A stretch of DNA of 64,000 nucleotides from Actinocatenispora sp963805605 (lineage in GTDB: Bacteria; Actinomycetota; Actinomycetes; Mycobacteriales; Micromonosporaceae): NCBI GenBank assembly GCA_963805605.1, contig CAWDUX010000003.1:62001-126000 (forward strand), read 5' to 3'. The notes beneath the pieces are model-generated. The model had not been told where the DNA came from, did no database searches, and saw only the letters and a program-made list of their open reading frames with translations. Below are positions 26,208 to 34,262 of the stretch, piece by piece; the first letter of the stretch is position 1, and the number at the start of each line of letters is the position of its first letter. The translations under genes and the position numbers were made by a program.

Positions 26208-27614
26208 ATGGCGCGAGTGCTGACCCCGCAGGCGGAGGATTTTCCCCGCTGGTACCAGGACGTGATCAACAAGGCCGAGCTGGCCGACAATGGGCCGGTA
26301 CGCGGCACGATGGTGATCCGACCGACCGGCTACGCCCTGTGGGAGCGGATGCAGTCGGAGATGGACGACCGGATCAAGGCGGCCGGCGCGCAGAACGCGT
26401 ACTTCCCGCTGTTCATCCCGGAGAGCTACCTCAAGCGTGAGGCCGAGCACGTCGAGGGTTTCTCGCCGGAGCTGGCCGTGGTCACGCACGCCGGCGGCAA
26501 GCAGCTCGACGAGCCGATCGTGGTACGCCCCACCTCCGAGACCGTCATCGGCGAGTTCATGGCCAAGTGGGTGCAGAGCTACCGGGACCTGCCGCTGCTG
26601 CTCAACCAGTGGGCCAACGTGGTGCGCTGGGAGCTGCGGCCGCGCATCTTCCTGCGTACCTCGGAGTTCCTGTGGCAGGAGGGGCACACCGCGCACGCCA
26701 CCGAGGCCGACGCGCGTGCCTATGCCCGGCGCATCCTGCACGAGGCGTACGAGGACCTGATGGTCAACGTCCTGGGCATCCCGGTGATCGTGGGCCGCAA
26801 GACCGCTGCCGAACGTTTCGCCGGCGCCACCAGCACATACACGCTGGAGGCGATGATGCGCGATGGTAAGGCCCTGCAGATGGGCACCTCGCACGAACTG
26901 GGCCAGAATTTCGCCCGGGCATTCGACATCGACTACTCGTCGCAGGCCGGCTCCCGCGAGCACGCCTGGACCACCTCCTGGGGCACCTCGACCCGGATGG
27001 TCGGTGGGCTGATCATGTGCCACGGCGACGACAACGGCCTGCGCATCCCGCCGAAGCTGGCCCCGGTGCAGGCGCGGGTGATGGTGGTCAAGGCCGGCGA
27101 CGGGGTCGGTGAGGCCGCAGGGAAGCTGCGCGACGCGCTGCGTGACGCCGGCGTTCGGGCCGACCTGGACGACCGTACCGACACCCCGTTCGGTCGCCGG
27201 GCCGTGGATGCGGAGCTGAAGGGTTTCCCGGTCCGGGTCGAGGTCGGACCGCGCGACCTGGCCACCGGCAACGTGGTGATCGCGCGGCGTGCCGCCGGAA
27301 CCAAGACCCCGGTGCCGTTGGACCGGGCAGTCGAGGAGATCCGGGCCGCGCTGGAGGCCGACCAGCAGTCGCTGTACGACGAGGCGCTGGCACTGCGTGA
27401 GTCGCGTACCGCCGATGTGTCCACTCTCGACGATGCGATCGCCGCCGCGGCCACCGGTTTCGCTCGACTGCCCTGGTCGCAGGTCGGGTTGGCGGGTGAG
27501 GCGGCGCTCAACAAGCAGGCGCTGACCGTACGCTGCCTGGTCCGCTCCGACGGCTCGGTACCGGAGTCCGACGACGAACCGGAGCTCACCGCCTACGTCG
27601 CCCGCGCCTACTGA
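26208..27614 (+). CDS. proS: Prolyl-tRNA synthetase, compact eukaryote/archaea-type
   Basis: Charges tRNA-Pro with proline. At 468 residues it lacks the roughly 180-residue INS editing domain found between motifs 2 and 3 in the usual bacterial ProRS (about 570 residues). Visible motifs are motif 1 (NAYFPLFIPES), VVRPTSETVIG, motif 2 (RTSEFLWQEGHTAHAT), MGTSHELGQNFARAFDI, and motif 3 (TRMVGGLIMCHGDDNGLRIPP), followed by the anticodon-binding domain. The tyrosine end (LTAYVARAY) matches the archaeal/eukaryotic branch. This type occurs in some bacteria. It is monocistronic, with an inverted repeat at 27657-27692 downstream. Confidence 0.93.
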   Translation: MARVLTPQAEDFPRWYQDVINKAELADNGPVRGTMVIRPTGYALWERMQSEMDDRIKAAGAQNAYFPLFIPESYLKREAEHVEGFSPELAVVTHAGGKQLDEPIVVRPTSETVIGEFMAKWVQSYRDLPLLLNQWANVVRWELRPRIFLRTSEFLWQEGHTAHATEADARAYARRILHEAYEDLMVNVLGIPVIVGRKTAAERFAGATSTYTLEAMMRDGKALQMGTSHELGQNFARAFDIDYSSQAGSREHAWTTSWGTSTRMVGGLIMCHGDDNGLRIPPKLAPVQARVMVVKAGDGVGEAAGKLRDALRDAGVRADLDDRTDTPFGRRAVDAELKGFPVRVEVGPRDLATGNVVIARRAAGTKTPVPLDRAVEEIRAALEADQQSLYDEALALRESRTADVSTLDDAIAAAATGFARLPWSQVGLAGEAALNKQALTVRCLVRSDGSVPESDDEPELTAYVARAY

Positions 27615-27656
27615 CGACCATCACCTTGTCTCAGGCCACCTCGCCGTGGCCGCGGA

Positions 27657-27692
27657 GCGTGCCGATGCCGCGCGAACCGAGCATCGGCACGC
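27657..27692. terminator. Inverted repeat after proS: terminator or operator
   Basis: GCGTGCCGATGC (27657-27668) pairs perfectly with GCATCGGCACGC (27681-27692) around 12 bases, 42 bases after the proS stop. It ends six bases before the -10 of the isochorismatase gene, covering its -35 position, so it could be either a terminator or a regulator site. Confidence 0.6.
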
Positions 27693-27698
27693 GGACTC

Positions 27699-27704
27699 TA
27701 GAGT
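27699..27704 (+). promoter_or_regulatory. -10 element of the isochorismatase-like gene (leaderless)
   Basis: TAGAGT lies seven bases before the ATG at 27712 and is part of a 10-bp palindrome ACTCTAGAGT. Confidence 0.6.
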
Positions 27705-27711
27705 GGCCGAC

Positions 27712-28326
27712 ATGACAGTCAGCGTGGCCCCTGATGCCGTACTGGTCCTGATCGACATCCAGCGCGCCTTCGACGACGAAGGGTACTGGGGACGCCGCAA
27801 CAATCCCGGTGCCGAGGCCAACATCGCCCGGCTGGCGGAGCACTGGATGAGTACCGCCCGACCGGTTGTACTGGTCCGGCACGTGTCGGTCCAGCCCGGC
27901 TCACCGCTGGCGGCGGACGCGCCGGGGCAGGCCTACAAACCCGAGGTCGCCGACCTGGCGCCCGATCTGGAGATCGCCAAGAGCGTCCACTCGGCCTTCT
28001 ACGGTGCACCCGACCTGCACCACTGGTTGTCCGCCCGTGGCGTCGGGCAGATCGTGGTGGCCGGCATCCAGACCAACTTCTGTGTGGAGACCACCAGCCG
28101 GGTCGGTAGTGATCTTGGTTACCAGGTGCTGCTGCCCATCGATGCGACCTTCACTTTCGACCGCACCAGCCCGCAGGGCGAACCGGTCAGCGCCGATGAA
28201 CTGGCTCGGGCGACCGCGACCAACCTGCATGAGGAGTTCGCGACCGTCTGCCGTACCGCGGATCTGGTGGGCTCGGCGACGGCGGGTTCGTCCGCCCCCC
28301 AGGGGTCTGGCACAATGGCTGGTTGA
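27712..28326 (+). CDS. Isochorismatase-like cysteine hydrolase
   Basis: Alpha/beta hydrolase of the isochorismatase/nicotinamidase superfamily. The catalytic triad is visible as D15 (VLVLIDIQRAF), K in EIAKSVHSAFYG, and C in GIQTNFCVETTSR. The 204-residue length fits. The family covers nicotinamidases, ureidoacrylate and other amidases, so the substrate cannot be named. The start at 27712 agrees with the leaderless -10. The frame extends upstream but without coding character. The gene precedes the rpsP operon; CACAAT at 28311-28316 inside its 3' end may serve rpsP. Confidence 0.86.
   Translation: MTVSVAPDAVLVLIDIQRAFDDEGYWGRRNNPGAEANIARLAEHWMSTARPVVLVRHVSVQPGSPLAADAPGQAYKPEVADLAPDLEIAKSVHSAFYGAPDLHHWLSARGVGQIVVAGIQTNFCVETTSRVGSDLGYQVLLPIDATFTFDRTSPQGEPVSADELARATATNLHEEFATVCRTADLVGSATAGSSAPQGSGTMAG
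28311..28316 (+). promoter_or_regulatory. Candidate -10 for the rpsP operon
   Basis: CACAAT with TTCGTC 18 bases upstream (28287-28292) is a possible promoter, leaving a leader of about 145 bases before rpsP. Confidence 0.3.
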
Positions 28327-28465
28327 ACCGGCGCGTGTCCGGCGCCCTCTACCCGGTGCGTCGCCAGTCAACAAGCATCCGGCAGTACGCCGCCTGCTGG
28401 CCATGTCCCCACGTGGTCCGCGGCGCCGTATTCCGGAGCTATCCGACACAGGAGCGAACACAACC

Positions 28466-29008
28466 GTGGCAGTACGCATCCGGCTCAAGCGGCTGGGGAA
28501 GATCCGTAACCCGCAGTACCGCATCGTGGTGGCAGACGCCCGCAGCAAGCGGGACGGTCGGGTCATCGAAGAGGTCGGCAAGTACCACCCGAAGGAGGAC
28601 CCCTCGTTCATCGAGGTCAACTCCGAGCGGGTGCAGCACTGGCTGACAGTCGGCGCGCAGCCGAGCGACCCGGTACGGGTGATCCTGTCCCGGACCGGCG
28701 ACTGGCAGAAGTTCAAGGGCGAGCCCGCCCCGGAACCGCTGAAGGTCGCCGCGCCGAAGCAGGACCGGCAGGCCCGGTACGAGGAGGAGGCCAAGGCGGC
28801 CGGCGGTCTGACCGACGGCAAGCCGGAGGCCAAGACCGAGAAGAAGAAGCCGGCCAAGAAGACCGAGGCCAAGGCCGATTCGGGCAAGGCTGCCGGCAAG
28901 GCTGAGGCCGGCAAGGCTGAGGCGAAGGCCGACAAGCCCAAGGCTGAGAAGACCGAGGCCGAGAAGACCGAGGGGAAGCCCGGTACGGATGCCGGCGCAG
29001 AGTCCTGA
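28466..29008 (+). CDS. rpsP: Ribosomal protein S16 with long charged tail
   Basis: Small-subunit protein needed for 30S assembly. The S16 core is residues 1-85 (AVRIRLKRLGKIRNPQYRIVVADARSK split over the N-terminal strands, then VGKYHPKEDPSFIEVN and PSDPVRVILSRTGDW). About 95 further residues form a low-complexity K/E/A tail of AEAKADKPKAEKTEAEKTE type, making 180 residues against about 82 in E. coli. Such tails are usual in high-GC actinobacteria, although this is a long one. The GTG at 28466 lies 11 bases after AGGAG. First gene of the rpsP-khpA-rimM-trmD-rplS cluster. Confidence 0.95.
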   Translation: MAVRIRLKRLGKIRNPQYRIVVADARSKRDGRVIEEVGKYHPKEDPSFIEVNSERVQHWLTVGAQPSDPVRVILSRTGDWQKFKGEPAPEPLKVAAPKQDRQARYEEEAKAAGGLTDGKPEAKTEKKKPAKKTEAKADSGKAAGKAEAGKAEAKADKPKAEKTEAEKTEGKPGTDAGAES

Positions 29009-29240
29009 CACGCTTCGCCCCGCCCTCGACCACCTGGTGCGGGGAATCGTCGAACATCCCGACGACGTACGGGTGCGCATGGTCAACTCCCGCCGTGGCA
29101 AGCGGCTGGAGGTGCGGGTGCACCCCGATGACCTGGGTACCGTGATCGGTCGCGGTGGCCGTACCGCCAAGGCACTGCGCCAGGTGGTCGGTTCCGTCGG
29201 CGGTCGCGGGGTCCGTGTCGAGATCGTCGACAGTTACTGA
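28989..29240 (+). CDS. khpA: KH-domain RNA-binding protein KhpA
   Basis: Small single-KH RNA-binding protein, often a partner of KhpB/Jag, linked to sRNA binding and cell elongation in other Gram-positives. The KH core includes VRVRMVNSRRGKRLEVRVHPDDLGTVIGRGGRTAKALR-type sequence; the RNA-binding GxxG loop is GRGG. The ATG at 28989 overlaps the end of rpsP by 20 bases; total 83 residues. rimM begins one base after its stop. Position between rpsP and rimM is conserved in actinobacteria. Confidence 0.92.
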   Translation: MPAQSPDTLRPALDHLVRGIVEHPDDVRVRMVNSRRGKRLEVRVHPDDLGTVIGRGGRTAKALRQVVGSVGGRGVRVEIVDSY

Positions 29241-29241
29241 T

Positions 29242-29772
29242 GTGCTGCTGACCGTCGGACGGATCGCCAAGCCGCATGGCGTACGGGGCGAGGTCCTGGT
29301 CGCTGTGCGTACCGACGATCCGATGGACCGTTTCTCCGCCGGTTCGGTGCTGGTCACCGAACCGGCGGAGGCGGGCCCGCTCACCGTGGAGTACGCCCGC
29401 GGGCATATCGTCAAGGCCGGGTCGGGCGGTGCCGCATTGATCGTCGGTTTCGCGGAGATCATGGACCGTAATGCGGCCGAGGCCGCCCGGGGCACCATTC
29501 TGCTGGTCGACAGCGCGGGGCTGCCGGCACCGGATGATCCGGACGAGTTCCTTGACCATCAGCTGGTCGGGCTCGCAGCCGTCGACGCCGCGGGTGAATC
29601 GCTCGGTGAGCTTGTCCGGGTGGAACACATACCCGCCTCCGACCTGCTGGTGATTCTGCGACCCGACGGCCGGGAGGCCCTGGTGCCGTTCGTTGCCGCG
29701 ATGGTTCCGGAGGTCGATCTGCGGGCTGGCCGGATTGTGCTGACCCCGCCAGAGGGCCTGCTGGATCTCTGA
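29242..29772 (+). CDS. rimM: Ribosome maturation factor RimM
   Basis: Assists maturation of the 30S head, binding S19. The N-terminal RimM domain shows VGRIAKPHGVRGEVLVAVRTDDP, and the C-terminal PRC-barrel domain LDHQLVGLAAVDAAGESLGELVRVEH and LVPFVAAMVPEVDLRAGRIVLTPPEGLLDL. The 176 residues fit. The likely start is the GTG at 29242, one base after the khpA stop; the upstream in-frame region overlaps khpA and is shadow. trmD follows after 83 bases. Confidence 0.95.
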   Translation: MLLTVGRIAKPHGVRGEVLVAVRTDDPMDRFSAGSVLVTEPAEAGPLTVEYARGHIVKAGSGGAALIVGFAEIMDRNAAEAARGTILLVDSAGLPAPDDPDEFLDHQLVGLAAVDAAGESLGELVRVEHIPASDLLVILRPDGREALVPFVAAMVPEVDLRAGRIVLTPPEGLLDL

Positions 29773-29855
29773 ACATCATCATCGCCGGCGTCGGCTGCAG
29801 TAGCCGGGGCCGGGTCGGACGCTGCCCGTGGAGCGGGTGCAGGAGGGAAGAGCTG

Positions 29856-30629
29856 GTGCGCATCGACATCGTCTCCATCTTTCCCGACTATCTGGCTCCG
29901 TTGGAACTGTCGCTGATCGGACGGGCAAGGCGCGCCGGGCTGCTCCAGATCGACGTGCACGATCTGCGTACCTGGACCTCCGATGTGCATCGGACGGTCG
30001 ATGACACGCCCTACGGTGGCGGTCCGGGCATGGTCATGCGCCCGGAGCCGTGGGGCGCCGCGTTGGATGCCCTGGCGCCCGCGGACCTGCCGCCCCCCCG
30101 GCTGCTCGTACCGAGCCCGGCCGGTGCACCGCTCACCCAGCGGATGGCACAGGAGTTCGCGGCCGAGCCCTGGCTGCTGTTCGCCTGCGGCCGGTACGAG
30201 GGCATCGACCAGCGGGTGCTGGACGGGGCTGCGGAGCGGATGCCGGTCACCGAGGTCTCCCTGGGTGATTTCGTGGTCTTCGGCGGTGAGGTTGCCACGC
30301 TCGCCGTGGTCGAGGCGGTGACCCGTCTGCTGCCCGGTGTGCTCGGCAACGCCGACTCCCTGGTCGAGGAGTCCCATACCGACGGGCTGCTGGAGGCGCC
30401 GCTGTACACCAAGCCGGCGGTCTGGCGTGAGCGTGCCGTCCCCGAGGTGCTCCGGTCCGGTGACCATGGCCGGATCGCCCGGTGGCGTCGCGACCAGGCC
30501 CTGCTACGGACCGCCATCCGACGCCCCGATCTGTTCCACTCTCTGCCACCCGGTACGCTGGACAGGACGGACCGTGCCGTACTCGCCGAGGGTGGTTACC
30601 CATCCGACGGAACGGGTGTGGCAGAGTGA
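29856..30629 (+). CDS. trmD: tRNA (guanine-37-N1)-methyltransferase TrmD
   Basis: Methylates G37 next to the anticodon using SAM, preventing +1 frameshifting. The SPOUT trefoil-knot motifs are plain: DDTPYGGGPGMVMRPEP, LLFACGRYEGIDQRV and VTEVSLGDFVVFGGEVATLAVVEAV. The C-terminal domain contains RRPDLF. The start is GTG, following GGAGGGAAG by seven bases; 257 residues. Confidence 0.96.
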   Translation: MRIDIVSIFPDYLAPLELSLIGRARRAGLLQIDVHDLRTWTSDVHRTVDDTPYGGGPGMVMRPEPWGAALDALAPADLPPPRLLVPSPAGAPLTQRMAQEFAAEPWLLFACGRYEGIDQRVLDGAAERMPVTEVSLGDFVVFGGEVATLAVVEAVTRLLPGVLGNADSLVEESHTDGLLEAPLYTKPAVWRERAVPEVLRSGDHGRIARWRRDQALLRTAIRRPDLFHSLPPGTLDRTDRAVLAEGGYPSDGTGVAE

Positions 30630-30700
30630 TGGGGTTGCCGCGGGCATCAGATGTCCCGGGGAGCCTGGGTCGCTGCTCTGGTACGGCCCGCACCTCGAAG

Positions 30701-30706
30701 TAATCT
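30701..30706 (+). promoter_or_regulatory. Candidate internal -10 upstream of rplS
   Basis: TAATCT fits a -10 and lies 46 bases before rplS; a small GGCGC/GCGCC inverted repeat follows in the leader. No clear -35. Confidence 0.3.
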
Positions 30707-30752
30707 TCCACCGGCGCTCACGCGCGCCCTTGAGTTTGAGGAAGCAGTCGCG

Positions 30753-31109
30753 ATGAACACGCTGGACACTCTCGATGCTCAGTCCCAGCGGGTAGACATC
30801 CCGGACTTTCGTCCGGGTGACACGCTGAAGGTCTCGGTCCGCGTCGTTGAGGGCAGCCGGTCCCGTATCCAGGTCTTCCAGGGCGTGGTGATCCGCCGCC
30901 AGGGCGCCGGTCTGCGCGAGACGTTCACCGTCCGCAAGGTCAGCTTCGGTGTGGGTGTGGAGCGGACCTTCCCGGTCAACACCCCGGTCATCGACAAGAT
31001 CGAGGTCGCGGTCCGTGGTGACGTTCGCCGGGCGAAGCTCTACTACCTGCGCAACCTCCGCGGCAAGGCCGCCAAGATCAAGGAGAAGCGCGCGCCGAGC
31101 GCCAGCTGA
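30753..31109 (+). CDS. rplS: Ribosomal protein L19
   Basis: Large-subunit protein at the 30S-50S interface. Family segments include IPDFRPGDTLKVSVRVVEGSRSRIQ, FQGVVIRRQGAGLRETFTVRK and VGVERTFPVNTPVIDKIEV, ending in RRAKLYYLRNLRGKAAKIKEKR. The ATG at 30753 follows GAGGAAG by eight bases and gives 118 residues, the usual length. It is the last gene of the rpsP cluster, with a strong hairpin at 31170-31200. Confidence 0.97.
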   Translation: MNTLDTLDAQSQRVDIPDFRPGDTLKVSVRVVEGSRSRIQVFQGVVIRRQGAGLRETFTVRKVSFGVGVERTFPVNTPVIDKIEVAVRGDVRRAKLYYLRNLRGKAAKIKEKRAPSAS

Positions 31110-31169
31110 CCGCTGTCGCACGGACCGGGTGAGTGAGATGATCGCCCGCCCGGCCAGCCGCTCGTCCAC

Positions 31170-31200
31170 ACGGCCGACGCACATACCATGCGTCGGCCGT
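31170..31200 (+). terminator. Terminator hairpin after rplS
   Basis: ACGGCCGACGCA (31170-31181) pairs perfectly with TGCGTCGGCCGT (31189-31200), leaving a 7-base loop, 60 bases after rplS. It overlaps an in-frame ATG of the next gene at 31188, arguing for the later start at 31206. Confidence 0.75.
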
Positions 31201-31205
31201 CGTTC

Positions 31206-31916
31206 ATGACGGCCGACGGCCCGGCCGTGCGGCGGTCGGGTTCAGCGTTGCGCCGCTGGTTGCGTGGCCTGCGCTGGTGGCAGGAGAGTCTGCTGCTGGT
31301 ACTGGTCGCGGTCGTGGTGGCGCTGCTGCTGCGGACCTTCCTGGTGGCGCTGTTCCTGGTGCCGTCGGGATCGATGGAACAGACTCTGCGGGTCGGCGAC
31401 CGAATCCTGGTCGATCGGACGGCGTACGAGTTCCGATCGCCGCGACGCGGTGAGGTCGTGGTGTTCCGGGGCACCGATGGTTGGGCGTCCGAGACCGGCA
31501 CGGCTGGCACCAACCCGGTCGACCGCCTGCTCGGTGCTCCACCGGACGGCCAGGAGGACTACGTCAAGCGCGTGGTGGGGCTGCCCGGCGATGTGGTCGA
31601 GTGCTGTGATCGCCAGGGCCGGGTGACGGTGAACGGTCATCCCCTGGACGAGTCGTACGTGTTCGACGACCCGCCGATCGACACCCCGCCCAGCCCGGGG
31701 GAGTGCCGGGCCCGCAGGTTCGGCCCCTACCGGGTCGCCGAGGGTGCCCTGTTCGTACTGGGCGATCATCGCGCGGTGTCGCAGGACTCGCGATGCCGGG
31801 GTGTGGTGCCCAGGGCCGACGTCATCGGTCGGGCTGTCGCGGTCGCGTGGCCACCCGGCCACTGGCGCAGCCTCGGTGCTCCTGACACGTACAGTCAGGT
31901 GCCGCACCGTACCTGA
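31206..31916 (+). CDS. lepB: Signal peptidase I (first copy)
   Basis: Membrane-bound serine/lysine protease that removes signal peptides outside the cytoplasmic membrane. One N-terminal transmembrane segment (ESLLLVLVAVVVALLLRTFLV) is followed by the catalytic serine in PSGSMEQTL and the lysine in DYVKRVVGLPGD; FVLGDHRAVSQDSR is box E. About 236 residues from the ATG at 31206. An ATG at 31188 lies in the loop of the upstream terminator and is less likely. A second lepB follows after 77 bases, so two paralogues are encoded in tandem. Confidence 0.92.
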   Translation: MTADGPAVRRSGSALRRWLRGLRWWQESLLLVLVAVVVALLLRTFLVALFLVPSGSMEQTLRVGDRILVDRTAYEFRSPRRGEVVVFRGTDGWASETGTAGTNPVDRLLGAPPDGQEDYVKRVVGLPGDVVECCDRQGRVTVNGHPLDESYVFDDPPIDTPPSPGECRARRFGPYRVAEGALFVLGDHRAVSQDSRCRGVVPRADVIGRAVAVAWPPGHWRSLGAPDTYSQVPHRT

Positions 31917-31981
31917 CTGACCATTAATGTGACCTTAGGTATCGGTGCGGTGTCCGTGCGGCATGATTCCGGTGGACGTCG

Positions 31982-31987
31982 TACGCT
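31982..31987 (+). promoter_or_regulatory. -10 element of the second lepB (leaderless)
   Basis: TACGCT lies six bases before the GTG at 31994. The second signal peptidase gene can therefore be transcribed independently of the first. Confidence 0.5.
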
Positions 31988-31993
31988 TCGCGG

Positions 31994-32689
31994 GTGACCG
32001 AAACGCACGAACGGAATGAGCCGGCCGACGCGCAGCAACCCAAGCGTCGCAGTTCCTTCTGGCGCGAGCTCCCGATTCTTGTCGTGGTGGCCGTCCTGGT
32101 GGCCGTGGTCGTACGGGTCTTCGTCCTGCAGACCTTCTGGATCCCGTCCGGGTCGATGGAACACACGCTCAATATCCAGGACCGGGTCCTGGTCAACAAG
32201 CTCGTGTACGACTTCCGCGACCCGCATCGCGGCGAGATCATCGTGTTCACTTCCCCGGTGTCCTGGCGTACCGACCCGGCGGAGAAGGATTTCATCAAAC
32301 GGGTCATCGCGCTGGGTGGTGACCATGTGGTGTGTTGCGACCGGTCCAGCCGGATCACGGTGAATGGGCATGCCCTGGACGAATCGGCCTACCTCTACCG
32401 GGACCTGCGCGGTGTGCCGAATCCGCCCAGCGAGGCGCCGTTCGATGTGACCGTGCCGGCAGGTCGACTCTGGGTGATGGGTGATCACCGGTCGGCGTCC
32501 GGTGACTCCCGGGAGCACTACCTGCAGGACCGGGACATCGCCAACGCGACGATTCCCGCCAGTTCGGTGATCGGGCACGCGTTCGCCCTGTACTGGCAGC
32601 CCAACGGTGACGACGGCCGGGGCCAGTGGCCGCTGCGCCCGGAGTGGCTGGGGGTGCCGGACGTCTTCGACACTGTGCCGGATCCGTGA
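31994..32689 (+). CDS. lepB: Signal peptidase I (second copy)
   Basis: Second type I signal peptidase, 231 residues. A transmembrane helix (ELPILVVVAVLVAVVVRVFVL) precedes the catalytic serine of IPSGSMEHTL and lysine of DFIKRVIALGGD; WVMGDHRSASGDSREH is box E. Identity with the first copy is moderate by eye and confined to the motif boxes, so they look like old paralogues with different substrate ranges rather than a recent duplication. The start is GTG with a matching leaderless -10. Confidence 0.93.
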   Translation: MTETHERNEPADAQQPKRRSSFWRELPILVVVAVLVAVVVRVFVLQTFWIPSGSMEHTLNIQDRVLVNKLVYDFRDPHRGEIIVFTSPVSWRTDPAEKDFIKRVIALGGDHVVCCDRSSRITVNGHALDESAYLYRDLRGVPNPPSEAPFDVTVPAGRLWVMGDHRSASGDSREHYLQDRDIANATIPASSVIGHAFALYWQPNGDDGRGQWPLRPEWLGVPDVFDTVPDP

Positions 32690-32800
32690 GCGGTGCTGCT
32701 GCGGTGTCCGCCGGGAGTGGGCCGGCCGTACGCTGGAGGCCGCCAGTAGACGATGGGTGGCGCGCCAGGTTGGGTTGGCAATGACGGAGGTGGCCAGGTC

Positions 32801-33520
32801 GTGTTGGCGCCGCAACGGACCGTGATTCGTCGCGATGCTGGTATGTACGCCTTGGAGCAGGCGCTGCGCCGTCGGGGTTTCCGGCATATCGCCGGTGCCG
32901 ATGAGGCGGGTCGCGGTGCGTGCGCAGGTCCGCTGGTGGTCGCCGCGGCCATCCTGCCGGCCGGACGCCGGGGTGAGGTGCCCGGGCTCGCTGATTCCAA
33001 GCTGCTCACCCCGGCAGCGCGGGAACGGGTGTACGCGGAGGTGGTGGCCCGGGCCGCCGCCTATTCGGTAGTGGTCATCCCGCCGGCCGAGGTCGACGGT
33101 CGTGGCCTGCAGGTGTGCAATCTCGCCGGCATGCGCCGGTCCCTGGCCCGGCTGGGCCAGCGGCCCGACTACGTGTTGACCGACGGGTTCAGCGTGGACG
33201 GGGTGGGGGTGCCCGGCCTGGCGGTGTGGAAGGGCGACCAGATCGCCGCCTGCGTCGCCGCAGCCAGTGTGCTGGCCAAGGTCACCCGCGATCGGATGAT
33301 GACCGAACTGGACGCAGGCTGGCCGCGGTACGGATTCGCCGAACACAAGGGATATGCGACGCCGGTGCACACGGCTGCCCTGCAGCGCTACGGGCCGTGT
33401 CCGGAGCACCGTTGGTCCTATGCCAATGTGGCGGCCGCGGCGCAGGGTGCGGCTCCGACCCACGGGGGGGGTCGACCCGCTCCCACCGCCGGGACGTCGG
33501 GGCGATTGCGGGGGGAATGA
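32801..33520 (+). CDS. rnhB: Ribonuclease HII
   Basis: Removes ribonucleotides from DNA and RNA-DNA hybrids. Active-site carboxylates appear in GADEAGRGACAGPLV (the DEAGRG motif), YVLTDGFSVDG and KVTRDRMMTELDAGWPRYGF; HKGYATPVH is also conserved. The GTG at 32801 lies nine bases after GGAGGT and gives 239 residues. An in-frame ATG at 32753 lacks such a site and adds a G-rich, non-conserved stretch. The C-terminal 25 residues are low-complexity. Confidence 0.95.
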   Translation: MLAPQRTVIRRDAGMYALEQALRRRGFRHIAGADEAGRGACAGPLVVAAAILPAGRRGEVPGLADSKLLTPAARERVYAEVVARAAAYSVVVIPPAEVDGRGLQVCNLAGMRRSLARLGQRPDYVLTDGFSVDGVGVPGLAVWKGDQIAACVAAASVLAKVTRDRMMTELDAGWPRYGFAEHKGYATPVHTAALQRYGPCPEHRWSYANVAAAAQGAAPTHGGGRPAPTAGTSGRLRGE

Positions 33521-33612
33521 CCGATGCGTGATCTGGTCGGGGTGTCGGTGCGTCCCGACGATGACCAGGGCTGCGGCGTGGGCGACAATATCGGCATGGA
33601 GGACAGGACGAG

Positions 33613-33936
33613 ATGAGCGCCGAGGATCTCGAGAAGTACGAGACGGAGATGGAGCTTCAGCTCTATCGGGAGTACCGGGACATCGTTCGCCAGTTCTCCT
33701 ACGTGGTCGAGACCGAGCGACGCTTCTACCTGGCCAACGCGGTGGACCTGTCGGTGCGCAACACCGACGGCGAGGTGTACTTCGAAGTGGAGATGACCGA
33801 CGCCTGGGTGTGGGACATGTATCGTCCCGCACGTTTCGTCAAGCATGTGCGGGTGATGACGTTCAAGGACGTCAACATCGAAGAGCTGGACAAGCCGGAC
33901 ATCTCCCTGCCCAACGACGCGAGCTTCGGGACCTGA
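33613..33936 (+). CDS. DUF2469 protein
   Basis: A 107-residue acidic protein found throughout actinobacteria downstream of rnhB (Rv2901c in M. tuberculosis, from memory). Sequence is rich in charged and aromatic residues: MSAEDLEKYETEMELQLYRE at the start, then FSYVVETERRFYLAN and FEVEMTDAWVWDMYRPARFV. No catalytic motif is evident. A GGAGGAC precedes the ATG by nine bases. Function is unknown; gene order suggests a role linked to RNA or DNA metabolism, but this is only association. Confidence 0.9.
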   Translation: MSAEDLEKYETEMELQLYREYRDIVRQFSYVVETERRFYLANAVDLSVRNTDGEVYFEVEMTDAWVWDMYRPARFVKHVRVMTFKDVNIEELDKPDISLPNDASFGT

Positions 33937-33980
33937 CCGGCAGATCCACGGTGGCGGGGATTGTGGCCCGGCGCCGTGGG

Positions 33981-33986
33981 TAGTAG
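33981..33986 (+). promoter_or_regulatory. Possible -10 of the small disordered-protein gene
   Basis: TAGTAG lies six bases before the ATG at 33993. The final base departs from TANNNT, so support is weak. Confidence 0.3.
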
Positions 33987-33992
33987 CCCGAT

Positions 33993-34262
33993 ATGACTGA
34001 AGACGACGAAACCTCACGGGATCGCGCCGGACGCCATGAGGCACCCACCGACCGTGACAGGCAGGGGCATGTCCGGATGCCCGCCGACACCGGACCGAAT
34101 CCGGAAGCCATGCCCGGCACCTCCGAGCAGGCCGAACCGGTCCAGGGCGTGTACCGGCCCGACGTAGGGCCCGGAGGTCGCGACATCGACACCGGCGATC
34201 GTCCGGTACCGGGCCGGGACCGGGCCGCTCGCGGACCACACTCGGACGACGCGGAGCGTTAG
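33993..34262 (+). CDS. Small hydrophilic protein, probably disordered
   Basis: An 89-residue open frame rich in D, R, G and P (TEDDETSRDRAGRHEAPTDR at the start) with no hydrophobic core, cysteine pair or recognisable motif. Support is the gene-like position 56 bases after DUF2469, a -10-like TAGTAG with leaderless spacing, and third positions rich in G and C. I do not recognise it. It could equally be a chance frame. Confidence 0.5.
   Translation: MTEDDETSRDRAGRHEAPTDRDRQGHVRMPADTGPNPEAMPGTSEQAEPVQGVYRPDVGPGGRDIDTGDRPVPGRDRAARGPHSDDAER

Noticed and set aside
31895..33832. Minus-strand frame of 645 codons over the second lepB, rnhB and DUF2469
   Set aside because: Antisense to three well-supported genes, with proline/histidine-rich shadow composition.
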